Assembly: GCA_958299035.1 (NCBI GenBank)
Contig: CATQJL010000112.1
Location: 58,325,823 to 58,389,822 of the forward strand
Reading direction: 5' to 3'
Source of the DNA: Cylicocyclus nassatus
Lineage: Eukaryota > Nematoda > Chromadorea > Rhabditida > Strongylidae
DNA length: 64,000 nucleotides
The translations under genes and the position numbers were made by a program. Of the stretch, positions 35,560 to 48,300 are shown one piece after another; position 1 is the stretch's first letter, and each line of letters opens with the position of its first letter. The notes beneath the pieces were generated by a model. That model saw nothing but the letters and a program-made list of their open reading frames with translations. It searched no databases and had not been told where the DNA came from.

Positions 35560-36767
35560 AACAAACGGAAATCTCTTGTTTTTTCTACTCTTCTTGGAGG
35601 CGCACTGCACACAGCACTTTTTCTTTGCCGCTCAAAGGACTGCGTAGTGATTCTGTGGCTGGAATAGATGCTTCTTCTAATGAAAGAAAGATGTTACGTG
35701 AAGTCGACGTTGTGTGGGGTGAAATATCAATGCAGACTCGCTATGCTGTAGAATGTGTTGATAGGCTGCTTCGTGATGTGGCCGCTCCCGAGAATAGAAA
35801 CCTTCGCTTTGGTGGTGTGGTTATGGTTTTCGGGGGGGGGGGGACTAGTGTCAATTTCTTCCAGTAGTTCCAGGAGGATCAAAAATGGAGATAATCAATG
35901 GAACATTGAAGTCAAGTGAATTGTGGAATGATATGCAGGTTTATGTGCTGGATATATGCGACTTCGACCGGGTGAAGAAGAGCATGCAGCTTGGTTGCAG
36001 GTGGCTGGAGAAGGGACGAATTTCACTCCCGACGGTGTGGATATCGAAATACCAGTTGACATGTGCATGGAGAGTGAAGAAGACGTCATTAGATGGATGT
36101 ACACTAATGAGGTCATTCGTTCAACTGATATTATCGGTAATATGGCACTATCAACCGTTTGTAATTGTGGTGCCCTAGAGCTTAGTGGGAAGATGTTGAA
36201 CATACCAGGTACAAGGTGAATGTGTGGAGTTGTTTGCTGTCGATACTCCGGCGTCTGAAGACGAAGATCTTGTGGGAATGCCGTGTGATGACGAAGAACT
36301 TATACATCATCTCACTCCAATGTCTGAGTATAAGTTGAAGGTGAAGTGCGGAGCCATAGTGATGCTTCTTCATAATATAGATGTTCAAGAACATTTGTGC
36401 AATGGAACTAAGCTTGAAATTTTATCGATCATGACTGATCAGCGCAGGCTTCGCTGCAGAACTTGCTAACAGGAAGAAATACTTACATCACAAGAATGCC
36501 ATTGGATTTTGCGGACGAAAACACTGAAGTCGCATTTCTACGGTTTCATTTTCCAATTAGATTGTCTTATTGCAGACAATCAATAAAAGTCAAGGTCAGA
36601 AGTTCAACAAAGTTGGAATTATTATGCGGACACCTTCATTTGCTCACGGGAGCACTTATGTTGCGCTGTCGAGAGCGCGTTCGAGGGATTTTGCGCATAT
36701 AACTACCAGTTCTCGTCGAAAGGTCCGCCAGTCTTTGAGGATTAAAAATGTTGTGTACGAGAACTGA
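35560..36767 (+). pseudogene. Helitron PIF1-like helicase remnant, Walker A missing
   Basis: In order: RTAHSTFSLPLKG (motif Ia region, 35599-35640); a Walker B-like VVWGEISMQ where DE is expected; YAVECVDRLLRDV then RFGG; MRLRPGEEEHAAWLQVAGEG (35956-36015) with IEIPVDMC; LKVKCGAIVMLLHNID and CNGTKLEIL (36335-36425); the [14 protein letters not shown] motif (36573-36615); and [14 protein letters not shown] (about 36650-36690). The last frame stops at 36765-36767. The Walker A (GxGGTGKT) part is absent upstream, and frameshifts lie at about 36215, 36465 and 36570. ATP-driven unwinding is inferred from the family. Confidence 0.85.
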
Positions 36768-36962
36768 TTGCGTGAAGGTTAGAACTTACGCAATCATTTA
36801 TATATAAAGAAAATCCATAATGTTTAGGTTTGCTGAGATAAAATTTGAGTGCTTGTGAATTCTTTTGTACCACTTCTCAAACGCCGTGTTTCCTTCTTTG
36901 AGTTGTCCATCAATGACCAATCGTACGATGAAAAGGATAAACAAAAGAAGTTCCAGAAGCTT

Positions 36963-37848
36963 ACACCAGGGCTCGGCACAGGTGACTTACGGGCAAGCTG
37001 GATATCGTTTTGGAACAAAAAACAAGGGAGATATCTTTTAAGCGAATACCCCATTCCCCCTCCGCTCTCTCCCCCCTCCCCCTCCCCCCCCCCCCCCACA
37101 CACACACAATCGCCTTCTGCCTTTATGTCACCCATCTTCTACAGAAGATGCAAACTGTCATTTCTGCTTTATCGATCTGCGAAAACCAAAAATTTCCTGT
37201 TTCAACATGTTCGCCGGTTAAGCGCGCGAATTCAAACCTACCCCGAAATAAACAAAAGACTTGTTTACGGCGGAGAGGAAATGAGATGATACCAAAATTG
37301 GTGTGTAGGGAAAAATAGGGAGTTAAAACTATGCGCGAAAAATTATGAAAAAGTTATGTGAACTGAAGGCGTGGCAAACTTTTTTCGGAGTTAGGTGGCT
37401 TTACAGCCACCTGGACAGCCACCTGAGGTGGCTGTGAAAAGAAAAAGTCATATATTTCCCTTCCTTCACATAATTTTTTCACATGTTTATCATAACCTTG
37501 TTCTACATCAGAAACCCTACAATAAAATTTTTAAATCACCCTAAACCCCCTCTTTCTCGCATAATTACAGCCGTCCAAATATTTTGTATGGCGGCGGCAA
37601 GCCTGCTCCAAGCGCGCAGTGGTGAGCGCCGGACACAGCATGCCGCGATTTCGGAGAATATAAACATTTTATTTCTTTTTCGTCTGTTCAATGTTGTTTT
37701 TATGTTTCGTTCAGTTAATTTTCGTTATTCGTGTTTAATCCATTCATGATCGCGTCATAGATGATGTCGTACTTTTGTGCCGAAGTCTATAGGGCCTTCG
37801 TTTTTGAAAAATTTAGAAAGCCACCTCATGCCGAGCCCTGGCTTACAC
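36963..37848. mobile_element. Expanded family X element
   Basis: Left end CCAGGGCTCGGCACAGGTG and right end, inverted, CCACCTCATGCCGAGCCCTG bound 886 bp, far longer than the other copies (about 230-250 bp). The extra interior holds a CT/C-rich run (37055-37098), a (CA)n and a strong hairpin, ACAGCCACCT pairing with AGGTGGCTGT at 37411-37431. Confidence 0.75.
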
Positions 37849-38308
37849 GGAACTCAGATCTAGGTGCTCTATGAATATGATAAAAGGCATTCCTTCCTAT
37901 TCTCACAAGCATCCATGTTCTTTCCCTTTTTTGCATGCTTCATAGCTGTGTGCATGTGTTTTCAATCAAAGTGCACGTATATAATTTCTAGACTGCTATA
38001 ATTGGGAGTAAGATTTCGAAGTGAATCTTATTGCAGCTTAGTGGTGGGACGCGTGGAGAACTGTATGACTCTGAAAGTGAGTGGTCCTCGCGAACATCTG
38101 CGACAAAGTACGCAGCTGCAATGTGTAATACATATCCAACGAATTTCTACCGGGTCTCCGCGCGGGGTGGAGCCTATTGGTGTCATATGCTCCCGTACCA
38201 TATTGAGAGATTATAAACTAAATTTATAGTTGAGTGGGAAATCGCTGCGATAGTGGGAGATGAGATAAATGTCGCGCTGTTGGAGTTATATGTAATTAGT
38301 TAAACCGG
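37849..38308. other. Intergenic, nothing recognised
   Basis: Two overlapping frames (38002-38229 and 38031-38216) have no supporting splice sites or motifs. Confidence 0.5.
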
Positions 38309-38478
38309 GTATAGGCTGCTGCTTGACGAAGGCGAAATATCCTTAGGCGCGAACGCGGCTTTATTAGCCGCAGAGCGCATGAGGCACAGGATTTACAACG
38401 GTGACAACACGCGCGCCGCGTTCGCGACCGTGCAACTAATACTGCTTGTTCGCCTTCGTCATGCAGTAGCCTTTATAT
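38309..38478. mobile_element. Short inverted-repeat MITE
   Basis: TATAGGCTGCTGCTTGACGA (reading on into AGGCGAA) at the left is mirrored by TTCGCCTTCGTCATGCAGTA at the right. An inner inverted pair, GCGAACGCGGC and GCCGCGTTCGC, is also present. Non-coding. Confidence 0.8.
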
Positions 38479-38779
38479 ATTGTGCATGCTGATAATGGCG
38501 GTATGAGGTTCTGCTCTGGATGATCAAAATTTCGTGGAAGAAGTTCACATAATGTGAAAGCTCTCACCTAGTGTACAAATAGCAGAATAGAAAAAGAACT
38601 TTGGAAGGTGGTGCTGTTCCCGCAGAAAACTAAACATTCTTCGCTAATCTGCACACGGTATATTTCTAAAGACTTTTTAAAAATGTTATTATGTCTGGTT
38701 CAGTTCCAATTCGACAACATGGCGACACAAGCGATAAAATAAACCAAAAAGGCCCTCAGCTAGGGGGACTCCTTGAGGC

Positions 38780-39345
38780 AGTTGAGTTCAGTTAAGAAGG
38801 CGACGAGACATTAAAACGACAGGGTAAAAACGGAAAAAACGCTCTCAGAAAATAAGACTCTAGAAATAATAAATGAAGGCGGCATTCTAGCGGCGTCGCC
38901 CGCAACTGTCCACAACGCAATTTTACAGACGACGTTGGCGGAGGTGCCAACACCTCGACGTGGGGGGGGGGCACGTCGAGATGCCGGCTGCTTCCTCTTT
39001 CAAAAGAGCACGCTATTTCTCTCTGACCTGCCGACAGCTGCCATCTCGCGGATTTCAACGAGCTGCCGGCAGGTTGCCGGCAACTGACATCGCGAAGTTG
39101 CCGGCAGCTCCTCCTGCGCTTCCAGATATTATTTTCCTAGAGAAGAATTCCTGGATCCCAAATTTCGATGGAGGTTTATATAGAGTCGAGGCGGCATCTT
39201 TATCGAGAAATTTTTTTTTTCGGAAAAAAGCCTGGGATGGCCTTAATTGGGGTTCTTTTTTCTAGCCACCTCACGGAAAATGTGCCAACGACCTGTCGAC
39301 GAGACCTGCCGCCAGGTCGGGGGGATTACTGCTGGCCCCAATATA
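38780..39345. other. GC-richer patch with repeated TGCCGGCA palindromes
   Basis: GAGCTGCCGGCA at 39060-39071 is perfectly inverted at 39099-39110, and GTTGCCGGCAAC sits between them. A G10 run lies at about 38960-38970. Frames on both strands (about 100 and 88 codons) look like composition artefacts. Confidence 0.55.
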
Positions 39346-39667
39346 GGGTGGCACGGTTTTAGCATTGTTTTGTACTCCTTGAGCGAGCATGTCCTTGATT
39401 CTTGGAACTGTTTTTCTCCAATGTTCCTTTCTTTATGCGAAGATCGCTGGATTGTTTATATTGTACAAACTGCGTTTGTTATTATTATTATTTAATTTAT
39501 TTTGTTATTCGACTTATTTTGTTTTTTGTTTCTTTTCGAAAATTGCAGCATTTCATACAGGCCTCGAGGGTCCCTTGCACATTAGGAAGAGGGCGTCATA
39601 CAGTTTATGCTACCGCTGGTTTCTAGCATTATTGCAATGTTTTTCGATTTACAGTTAGGAAGTATTA

Positions 39668-40679
39668 GGTGGGTCCGAAAGTTTTGTCGGTTTTTTTCAA
39701 TCCATCGGCAAACACGCTAGAATGAAGATAAACAAACGCTTTAAAATGTATCCAATGCAGAATTTCTTCCTCTTTCCAGCTGCTAACTCCCATTGTGTTT
39801 CGTTGCGAGAGTGATAAGATATTTGCTGGAAATTACGACCATTCGTTTTCACCATGTCCAACTAACGCTATTTTTAAAAATTTTTGTATGAGACTTTCGG
39901 AGGAGCCCTAATAACTAGCAGATAGGGCAAACCTTTTGCCAACTTATGCAATTTTTTCTTTTTTTCCAGCTGCTTTTTCAGATTTTGGCTAAATAATTTT
40001 CTAAAAGTCTTGTGTTTTGGCAAAATAGCCTGACCTGTTATCGCACCAAACACTGCAAAACCTATAGAAAACTGAGGTTTCAACACATGATTATTACTAC
40101 CGTTACCAATACAAACTAAATGAGCGATTTTCGCTTCAAATAATGAAGATTTTGAGACATAGGTTACGTTAGTGCGCACTTCTGAAATTGAGAAATACTG
40201 CAATTTTTCCCACAGATTTTGCCTGTCTCGGCAAAAAAAGACAAGTTTTAGAAAGAGGAGAAAATTCTGCATCGAATGGTGACTGAAATGTTTAACATTT
40301 TATGTTTTACGAGGTTAAAATAGGCTGATTGTAAAATTTGGTCACTTCAAAAATAAATCGTAGAAATTCTGAAAGACAAGCCGTAGGGGTACAAAAAACT
40401 GCTTCTGTTGGCAAAAGGTTTGCCCTATCCGCTGATTATTAGGGCTCCTCCGAAAGTCTCATACAAAATTTTTTAAAATTAGCGTTAGTTGGACATGGTG
40501 AAAACGAGTGGTCGTAATTTCCAGCAAATATCTTGTCACTCTCGCAACGAAACGCAATGGGAGTTAGCAGCTGGAAAGAGGAAGAATCTGCATTGGATAC
40601 CTTTTGAAGCGTTTGTTTATCTTCATTCTAGCGTGTTTGCCGATGGATTGAAAAAACCGACAAAACTTTCGGACCCACC
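39668..40679. mobile_element. Mariner-like palindromic element (M2)
   Basis: Both ends read GGTGGGTCCGAAAGTTTTGT with TA outside (39666-39667 and 40680-40681). The arms are about 280 bp and nearly identical, continuing to AGGGCAAACCTTTTGCCAAC. An inner motif, GAGACTTTCGGAGGAGCCCT, recalls the outer terminus and may be a second binding-site-like copy. The 132-codon minus frame over the centre has no transposase motif. Confidence 0.9.
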
Positions 40680-40681
40680 TA

Positions 40682-42870
40682 ATATTATACATCTTTTCTT
40701 TTTCTGATATTATAGGAGGCGAACAGATTTGAATAGGAAGTTAGGTTATTTGGAGCAACTCTGTTTTTGAATTTGGTATTAATATGAGCACAAAAACAGA
40801 ATCTTGAAATTTCTCGAAACTTCTGAAACGTCATATGAAATGGTATGTTATATAAACAAATGGACCCGATCAACTTTACTAATTCCATCACTTGGTAATC
40901 AATCAAAAATGTTGATATGGCAGATTTGAGTAGAATAAACGAGAGAAACGTTCATGATTACCGACTCAGCCAAGTTTTCACGAAACGTCAACGCTCCTCT
41001 CATCACACAAGAGCCTGCTTCCGTCAGCACTGGCACAATGTTTTGTGGCATTTAATTATATATTTGCTCTCATCCCCACTTCCGTTTCCCCTCTCAGTGT
41101 GCTGTCGTGCCACTTTAGCACTGAAGAGCTTTTGTGGAGCACCAAATTCGTATGCGGCATGGCGGCAGCCGCGCGCAATGTGATTCCCACCGTATGGCCA
41201 AATAATGACCCATCGAAGCTAGGACAAATATGCTGTTTTCTAAGCGCTTTCCGATTCGTATGCAATACAAAAAGTACGTATACGCTGTTTGGTAGTGGCC
41301 CGTAGTAAACCCCCATTCAACTCAGTTGACCTGAGATGACCCATTCAGAAAGACTCCTAGGTCAAACCTGAGACAGCACACCTTCCCGTGCTTCAAAAAG
41401 TCGGTTGAAAAGTCAGAAGACTGTTCGGCCATGTGCCACAGCCATTGAATGGAATGCCGCTACGGCGAAGGTGGATCCTATGGTGAACCGAGGGAGTACA
41501 CAATGTGCAAGAAAAAGAAAATCAGACAGACCTCCCGTAACTTGCTCGTTGTATTTTAAGTAAAAATTTAGCTGACGTATTTCTGCGGTGCAAAACTCTC
41601 AAAACTGCACAATCTCAGGGGCCTAAATTGGAGAGGATCAATGAAACAGCTGGTTGCTAGGAAAAAAACAAGGATCATTTTTTTGTAGAGGCTTAGTTTA
41701 TTCGAGAAGTTGAATTGAACGAGAATCTATTTACTTACTTCCACTTATGAAAGATTTCAGTTTACATGAAATTTCCGTCAAAATATGTTGGTTCTGTTTT
41801 ACGTCCATTTGCTAAGAAAATCTTTGATAGCGATGATCACGATTTTGCGATGACCGCTATCAAAGACAGCCCTGCGATGTGGCAAAAATCTGCAACTGGC
41901 AGGTTTCGAAACTTTGGTCATGTGGGTTCGATCGCAATCACCTATTCAATTGACCTGCAGAAACAATGTAGCTGTTTTCAATGAGAAAGCGTACGCTTAA
42001 TATGTCTAGCAAGCAATCTGCATACAAGTCAAACTTCTCTATCACCGGACGACGTGAACCCAAATTTCCTCTGAAGAGGAGTATCGGCGTAATCCAGAGG
42101 GTACGTGCTTGGCCGTGCAGCTGAACTCATGATCGAAAACGAAGTTTAGCATTTCGTCTGTTCAGCTGTATAGGTGCCGGTTCAAATTGTCTGCGGATCG
42201 TATTGTCCCTTACAGGCTCTGACGAAGGCAATCTGCCGTTAGCCGTGGATCAAATAAATCGATTACCAATCTCGTGTATGGCTTAAGAAGAAAGAACAAA
42301 ATATTACTTGGTGGCCGTGGCCATTCGTAATGAGACGCATACCAGTAAATGTTTGCAAAACTTGCCTGTTGCGCAATTGTTTGAAGTAAGTTATGAGCAT
42401 TTCTTCCGCGCAATTTCTGCATATAAAGCATAGCCAGAATCATTGATATCTTACCTTATGAGGACAGATGAAAGACATTTCAAGCTTGAGGTGATTACGC
42501 TCGTCTTCATTGTTGTTTCGGAGAAGCGAAACAAGGAACCAAGGATAGCTGTTCATAATTTTGCTTGAATGAGAGACGTACACTCTTGGAAAGAACGTTC
42601 ATGACTTATTTCAAACCGCTTGACAGATAGCGAAAACAGATCTGAAATTAGCGTTTCAAGACTAAACTAATGGTTTGTGTTTCACCACGAAGCCACGGTC
42701 ACCAAGTAATCTTCCCTTCTCAAATTTATAGTATACAGCAAATCTAAGCGCACATACTGGGGTAATCAGGTACGGTAACTTTATCTATGAATTCGCTTAC
42801 CGTAATGCTTCTTTCGCAAGTTATGCGGAGTATTCCGTAAGAACTGGACTCATATCCACGAAGGTCCATA
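40682..42870. other. Intergenic with possible retroelement debris
   Basis: 41050-41310 reads on the minus strand as a repeat-like phrase (SFDGSLFGHTVGITLRAAAA). 41400-41520 on the + strand contains LFGHVPQPLNGMPLRRRW, reminiscent of a LINE ORF C-terminus. 42210-42443 (minus) is a 77-codon frame without a recognised motif. None forms a gene. Confidence 0.35.
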
Positions 42871-45321
42871 ATGGAGGAAAATGGACTCACTTAGTCCATT
42901 TTATTCGTACGCGTTAGAAAGTGGTCGAAATCGGCTCCCGCTTACGATATCCAAAATTTTTCATCCCATCGCAACCGCGAAGCAAAGCGGTGAAATGAAA
43001 ATGATTCAAGCTTACTTGAGCTATCGCTCGCGGAAGATGACGTCAAAAGTCCATTTTAGAACGGGGCATAATGGAGTTCACCTCCATGTTCATTCTCTCT
43101 CACCTTTCTGATAAGCCCATTTTACTCCCAGCAGCCAGATGTGCTGGGACTAAGCCCATTTTTGACCTTCTTGCAAATTTTTGATTGCGATTTTTTGAGA
43201 ATATGTTCCTTAGCCCATTTTAAGATACTAAGCGAACGGAGAAAGTTTTATCTTCTTTAGGAGGGCCAAAAAACTATCTTTTCCAAACAGCCTTGAAATG
43301 CTTTGAAAATTATAGAAAAAATTTTTTCGTAGACAGTTGAGACAGGCAGAAAGATACAAAGACGGCAGTTCGAAATTCGCGATTTTGAGTTTGGTAGCAA
43401 GAAGTACTGAAGTACCGTTAGCAAGTCAGAATATTCTGTGAAAAATTTCTTACTAGCTATAGTCTATACATTAGCACTTCTTGCTCTCGTATGGAAATAT
43501 AAAAAAAATCGCGATTTACCAAAATTAAACAAGTCATTTTATAGAGAAAATCTTCTCGATACGTCATTTTGTCACCGAAAAACACTTTTCAATACCCAAA
43601 ACGTCGAAGCGAACTCTGTTTTATTTTCGAATATAGAGCATCCCATTAGGGTTGAAAAGGTTACCTGATTGATACTGGATTAGGCGAGAGCTTTTCCAAC
43701 AACCGGTTAATTTGAATTCTGTTCAAAATCTATAATAAGGTTGCCAATAGCAAAAGGCATTGGTTTAAGCATTCCCTATATGCTGAGACATATATAAGTT
43801 AAGCCCGCTTTGCTTCAGTTGTTCATAGCACTTCCCCTACGCAACTTTGATCATCAAAAGCACATATGACTTGGGATCAGAGTATATGCCTAGATAAGTT
43901 CTAAACGCAAAATTGAATTCAGTGACTTTGTCATCATTCTAGTATCCACCCCTCAAACTCACACAGTTGATGCAAGAAAAACAGCTTCATATATCAAACG
44001 CCATATTTGCATGAAAGTTTTGGGGTTGCTAAAGTACAGCATGAGAAGCCATCAATTTTTTGCAGATCCAAAGTTTTCCCAGCTTAAAAGCCTTTGTGTT
44101 ATAGTGTAGTACAAGGTTTTCTGTGAGATAAGCATTTTGATTCACAAATTGCAATGCAAGTCTAGCCAAAGTTTGCTTTCTGCAGGAAACTCCACATACG
44201 AATTTGATTCAATGCAGATTCATAGAAGTTTTGAAGAGCGAATGCCCTGATATTACTTGGGTTTTAGATGGACTGAAACTAATTTAGATGCATAGTCATA
44301 GTTGATAAATGGCATTCTATGAGGTGTAATGAAATGGAAAAGAACGGAGTATCCACGTGACTGATATAGTAAAGTTAGATCAGCCTAGATATCGACCACT
44401 TGGTGGTAATGAGTTTGCAAGAGTGAGTAAACAGGTTGAGGCAAGTTGAAGAAAGGTTTGCTGAAGCATTTTTGTATGGGATGAATGGATTCGCGAACGC
44501 GATATCTTATCGCACCGCAGGGATTAAGCCCATTTTATTCGCGTTTCATTCGCGAAAAGCCCATTTTGAAATGGACTTTCGTGGATATCATTCCTGCTCT
44601 ATAATGCTCTTCGAAAATGTGTTTAACTATCAAAATGCTCAAGAAAACAATTCGTAAAAAACTGTTCAGCATGAGCAGAAACTTTGCACATGATTTTTCA
44701 GACTTTTTTTTCCAAAAGGTTCCCTCGAACAGTCGATTCCACAATGGCACTGTATGCTGGAAGCTTTTACCATTATTATGCAGTAAAAAAGAGGAAATAA
44801 GTGCGTTGTTTCATATGATTTTGTGCAAATCTTGTGGTGCAGGGGAAAGAATGGCATTTTTATAGTGTTTATTTTTGAGATTGTTGAACAAAAATGAGGT
44901 CATTGATGTGAAGGACTCCAATGAAGTAAGATTTAGTTAAGTTAGTAGGTAAGCAACACAAATTTTTGACAAAACCTGTTAAACATGTAGGTGGCATGTT
45001 AATTGACATGTCAATTCTTTTAAGCCTTGGTAGAAGGGCACTCTTTACTCCGAAGTTGGGATCAAATATGGTGTAGTTACAAAGTAAGAAGAAATATCCT
45101 TTTTTAAAATAGGTACGGATAAGAAAAAGTGCCATATTTATCTTAGACTTCGCCTATGTGAAGGTTTGCTAAGTAATTTATCCTTCTTCCCGACCCTGCT
45201 GCTTGAAAGTCATAAAAGAATGGATAGCGTTGGAGTGAAAAACAAAAACAAAATTAGAGCTTGAAGCTTTAAGTTGGTGTTACTCATTTTTCTACTCGTG
45301 TTACATAAAACCCGTTGCATT
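42871..45321. other. Upstream flank of the phosphatase; dispersed AAGCCCATTTT phrase
   Basis: A phrase close to AAGCCCATTTT occurs at about 43114, 43152, 43211, 44525 and 44559, with related TCCATTTT copies at 42893 and 43052. A 76-codon frame at 43438-43668 begins with a hydrophobic segment (FLLAIVYTLALLALVW) but starts with GTG and has no clear splice sites, so it is not called a gene. Confidence 0.4.
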
Positions 45322-48300
45322 ATGAGCAGGGTTCAAATCGAAGTGGGTACAATAGGCAAAGCTTCTTTGCCACTACGCTACTTACCAAAGCTCTCATCTT
45401 TGCAGCAATCATCAGAAAATGTTGAAAACATTGATGAAGACGTGCCTAGTGACATAGAGAATTTCGTGGAACAGATGATCAAGAAAATTATGAACGCGCG
45501 TTTTACTAAACCTTGGTGAGTCGCTCCGTCATGAAGTCTTGGCTGAAGTAATCTTTTGCAGTCTTTCTCACAACGCTCCAGAAGTTGACACTCATTTGAC
45601 AATAAAAGAAATTCATGTCGTGGCAAAAGCTGCCGCTGAGTCGTTTCTCAAGCAGAAAAGCCTAATCAGATTATCGAGGTATTTCTCACAAGCACGCATG
45701 ATTTAGACGGACCTTTTACTTCGGACGCCTTTACGAAAGAAATTGCCAGCTAACAAAGAATGGGGGCCAAGTTTCAGAAAACCAAAAAAAACCGAAGAAT
45801 GAATTTTGACCTAAAAGTACACTAGTTCTAAGAAGCGCTTTGAGGCGCATCGTCGGACCAAAAAGCCGATTTGCTAAAAATCTAATCAGTTTTCGGTAGT
45901 GTAATATGAGAACAAAAATCACTAATCTCGGAATGACTAGTTAAGGTAATTTTAGCCTCAATGAGCTATGTCTCGCTTGGCGCATGAGGGCGAACGGCTT
46001 GCAAAAGTGCGCTTTTCTTCTGTATTTTACGTCCTTTAAAGGTCCCTACTAGCCATTATTTACAGCCTTTAATGAAAGTAGACGGTTCTTACACTGTTCT
46101 TCTGCAAGCGAGCTAAGGTAGAGATATCACTAGCGCAATCAAAATAAGCTTTACTGCTTTTCTAAATGATTGTGGTGGAAGTGATAGGAATGATAAGAGA
46201 TCATCTTTAGTGAGTAGTGGGTTTGTCCTAGTGGGTTTAGGAACAATAAGGCGACCTAGGCGAAAGCGCTGTTCGGGAAATCTGAATTATAAGAAATTTG
46301 AACTATTTTCAATGCTTATTGTGGTGGTGGTCAGGGAACTGAACTCCAAAATTCAGCCTGGACTATACTCTTTCCTGCCGGACCAATCATCGTCCTGGAT
46401 ACGGTAGCACAATATGGCTTTGAGTCCAAAGTTAAACTACTTGGCCACAAACGAATCATATGCGCTGCCATTTTTCCCACTTTAAAACCCGGGACCCATA
46501 TTTGCTTGGGCATTTTTCTTGAATACAGTAAAAGCATCAATTTTTTGGGATCTCAGCTGAAGGCGACTACTATCAAATACAGAGTTTTCAAGTCGATTTT
46601 CAGCGATTGTTTCCCAGTCACCGTTGTGGGCGATTTGCATGGGCAACTCACAGACTTAAGGAAAATCATAGATAGATGTGGTGATCCATCAAGAAATACT
46701 TATGTGTTCTTGGGAGACTACGTTGATCGCGGAACGCAGGTATTAGTCATCCAAATCTCGTAGGTTCTTGGCTAGAATTCTACTTAAAGGGTTTGGAGCT
46801 GGCGATTCTCTTGTTCTCTTTCAAACTGCGCTATCCAAATCGCGTTTTCTTGCTGAGGGGTAATCATGAAGATGTAAACACTACCAGTACCTATGGTTTC
46901 TACGACGAATGTATGATGAAGTATGGTAGACGCGGTGAATTGGTAGGTAGCTTCATCTTAAAACAACTTCGAAAGCTACCAGATTAATTTATCTTAGGTT
47001 TATTTGATGCTGGTCAACGCCTTCAATCACCTTCCTCTTGCGGCTCTGATTGGTGGAAGAATTTTATGCATGCATGGTGGACTTTCGCCTCACATACAAA
47101 CACTAGCTGATATAGAAAAGGTAAAAGTTTTGTCATAATAAAATCACTAAATTTTCTAGCTGTAGCCGATACTTCAAAATTATCAACGTATAAATTTGCT
47201 TCAATTCAGATCGCCCGGCCATCGATTATCCCTCCATATGGAATACTCTGCGATATTGTTTGGTCGGATCCAGATTCGCATCAGGTATTAAAAGTTGAAG
47301 TGATTAAATTGAATCGAACTAGATTTAAGTAAAATTGAGATTTTCTCAAAGAATCTTAGTAATTATGAGCTCAAAAAGGTGGACTAAATGTTGCGAAAAT
47401 TTTGACGGTACAGAACGGAAGCTGCTGTGATTTTGCGAGGTCCCTTCTTAACACATTGACGACCATGCAGACTTTTATTTGTCTGCCTTCTGGGACCAAG
47501 GCCTTTTACGGACCAGCCCGCATTTTCAACTATAATTACGCATACTGCCATCTACAGTACACCTACAGTAGACCTGAATGGCTGAAAATAACGGTAGAGG
47601 TCATCCCTAGACTCAGTGTAGAAGAAAGCTCGTGGAACGTGTTTATCAAAGTATAGTAGTTATTTTGACAAAATTCAAGCCTTGACACACATGGTGTGTC
47701 AAGCGGTCCCATGCGGTATTCATGGCTTGACACACCATGTGTGTCAAGGGGTCGTCAATGTGTTAACTTAGGGATTTGGTGAACGCAGCCATCAGCAAAA
47801 AATTGAAGCAAAGAGATTTTTGAGGCGCAAAAAGCCGGAAATGGTTTTCCAGAATTTAATCTGCTAGCGGTGTGCAAAAACAACATTTTTGGCATTCGCC
47901 TACCATTGCCTATCGTCTGATCAGGAACTGCTGAAAATGAAAATAAGTGACTGCGAAAACTCAAGTTATTCCCTTTCTTTGAAGGAAACATACTTGGTGT
48001 CTTTTGCATTCAAACTCACAACCACTCAAATACCAGAATTTAATTCTGATTAACAATAGTGTAAACTTGGCGCACATGAAGGAAAAGTTGACGATCGCAG
48101 GAGAGTAAGTTTGGGTGAAAAAAATTTGTATGAAATGAGTACAGAGTCATAATTTCCCTTATTCTGTAGAAAATACCTCTTACATTAGAGTTGCAGCGAT
48201 GTTTAGTAGGAAAATTCAGCCTGGCTGGTCATTATCCTGTCGCGGAATCTCGTTCTCATTCGACGAAACAGTAGTGGAGCAATTTTGTCAAAAACATGGA

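Larger units (their letters stand above)
32026..36794 (+). mobile_element. Degenerate Helitron (limits approximate)
   Basis: Rep-type and PIF1-like helicase remnants lie in order on the + strand. A GC-rich hairpin leader precedes them, and a small hairpin after the last stop (ATTGCGT pairing with ACGCAAT, 36767-36794) could be the 3' structure. I could not find a convincing 5' TC or 3' CTRR terminus, so both limits are estimates. Frameshifts and stops in every domain show it is inactive. Confidence 0.8.

Noticed and set aside
38780..39265. Frames of 88-101 codons on both strands
   Set aside because: GC-rich patch with antisense overlap; amino-acid composition follows the base composition.
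47402..47656. 84-codon frame inside the phosphatase gene
   Set aside because: It lies in intron 6 and mostly inside the TTAA-flanked element; the flanking exons join in frame without it.
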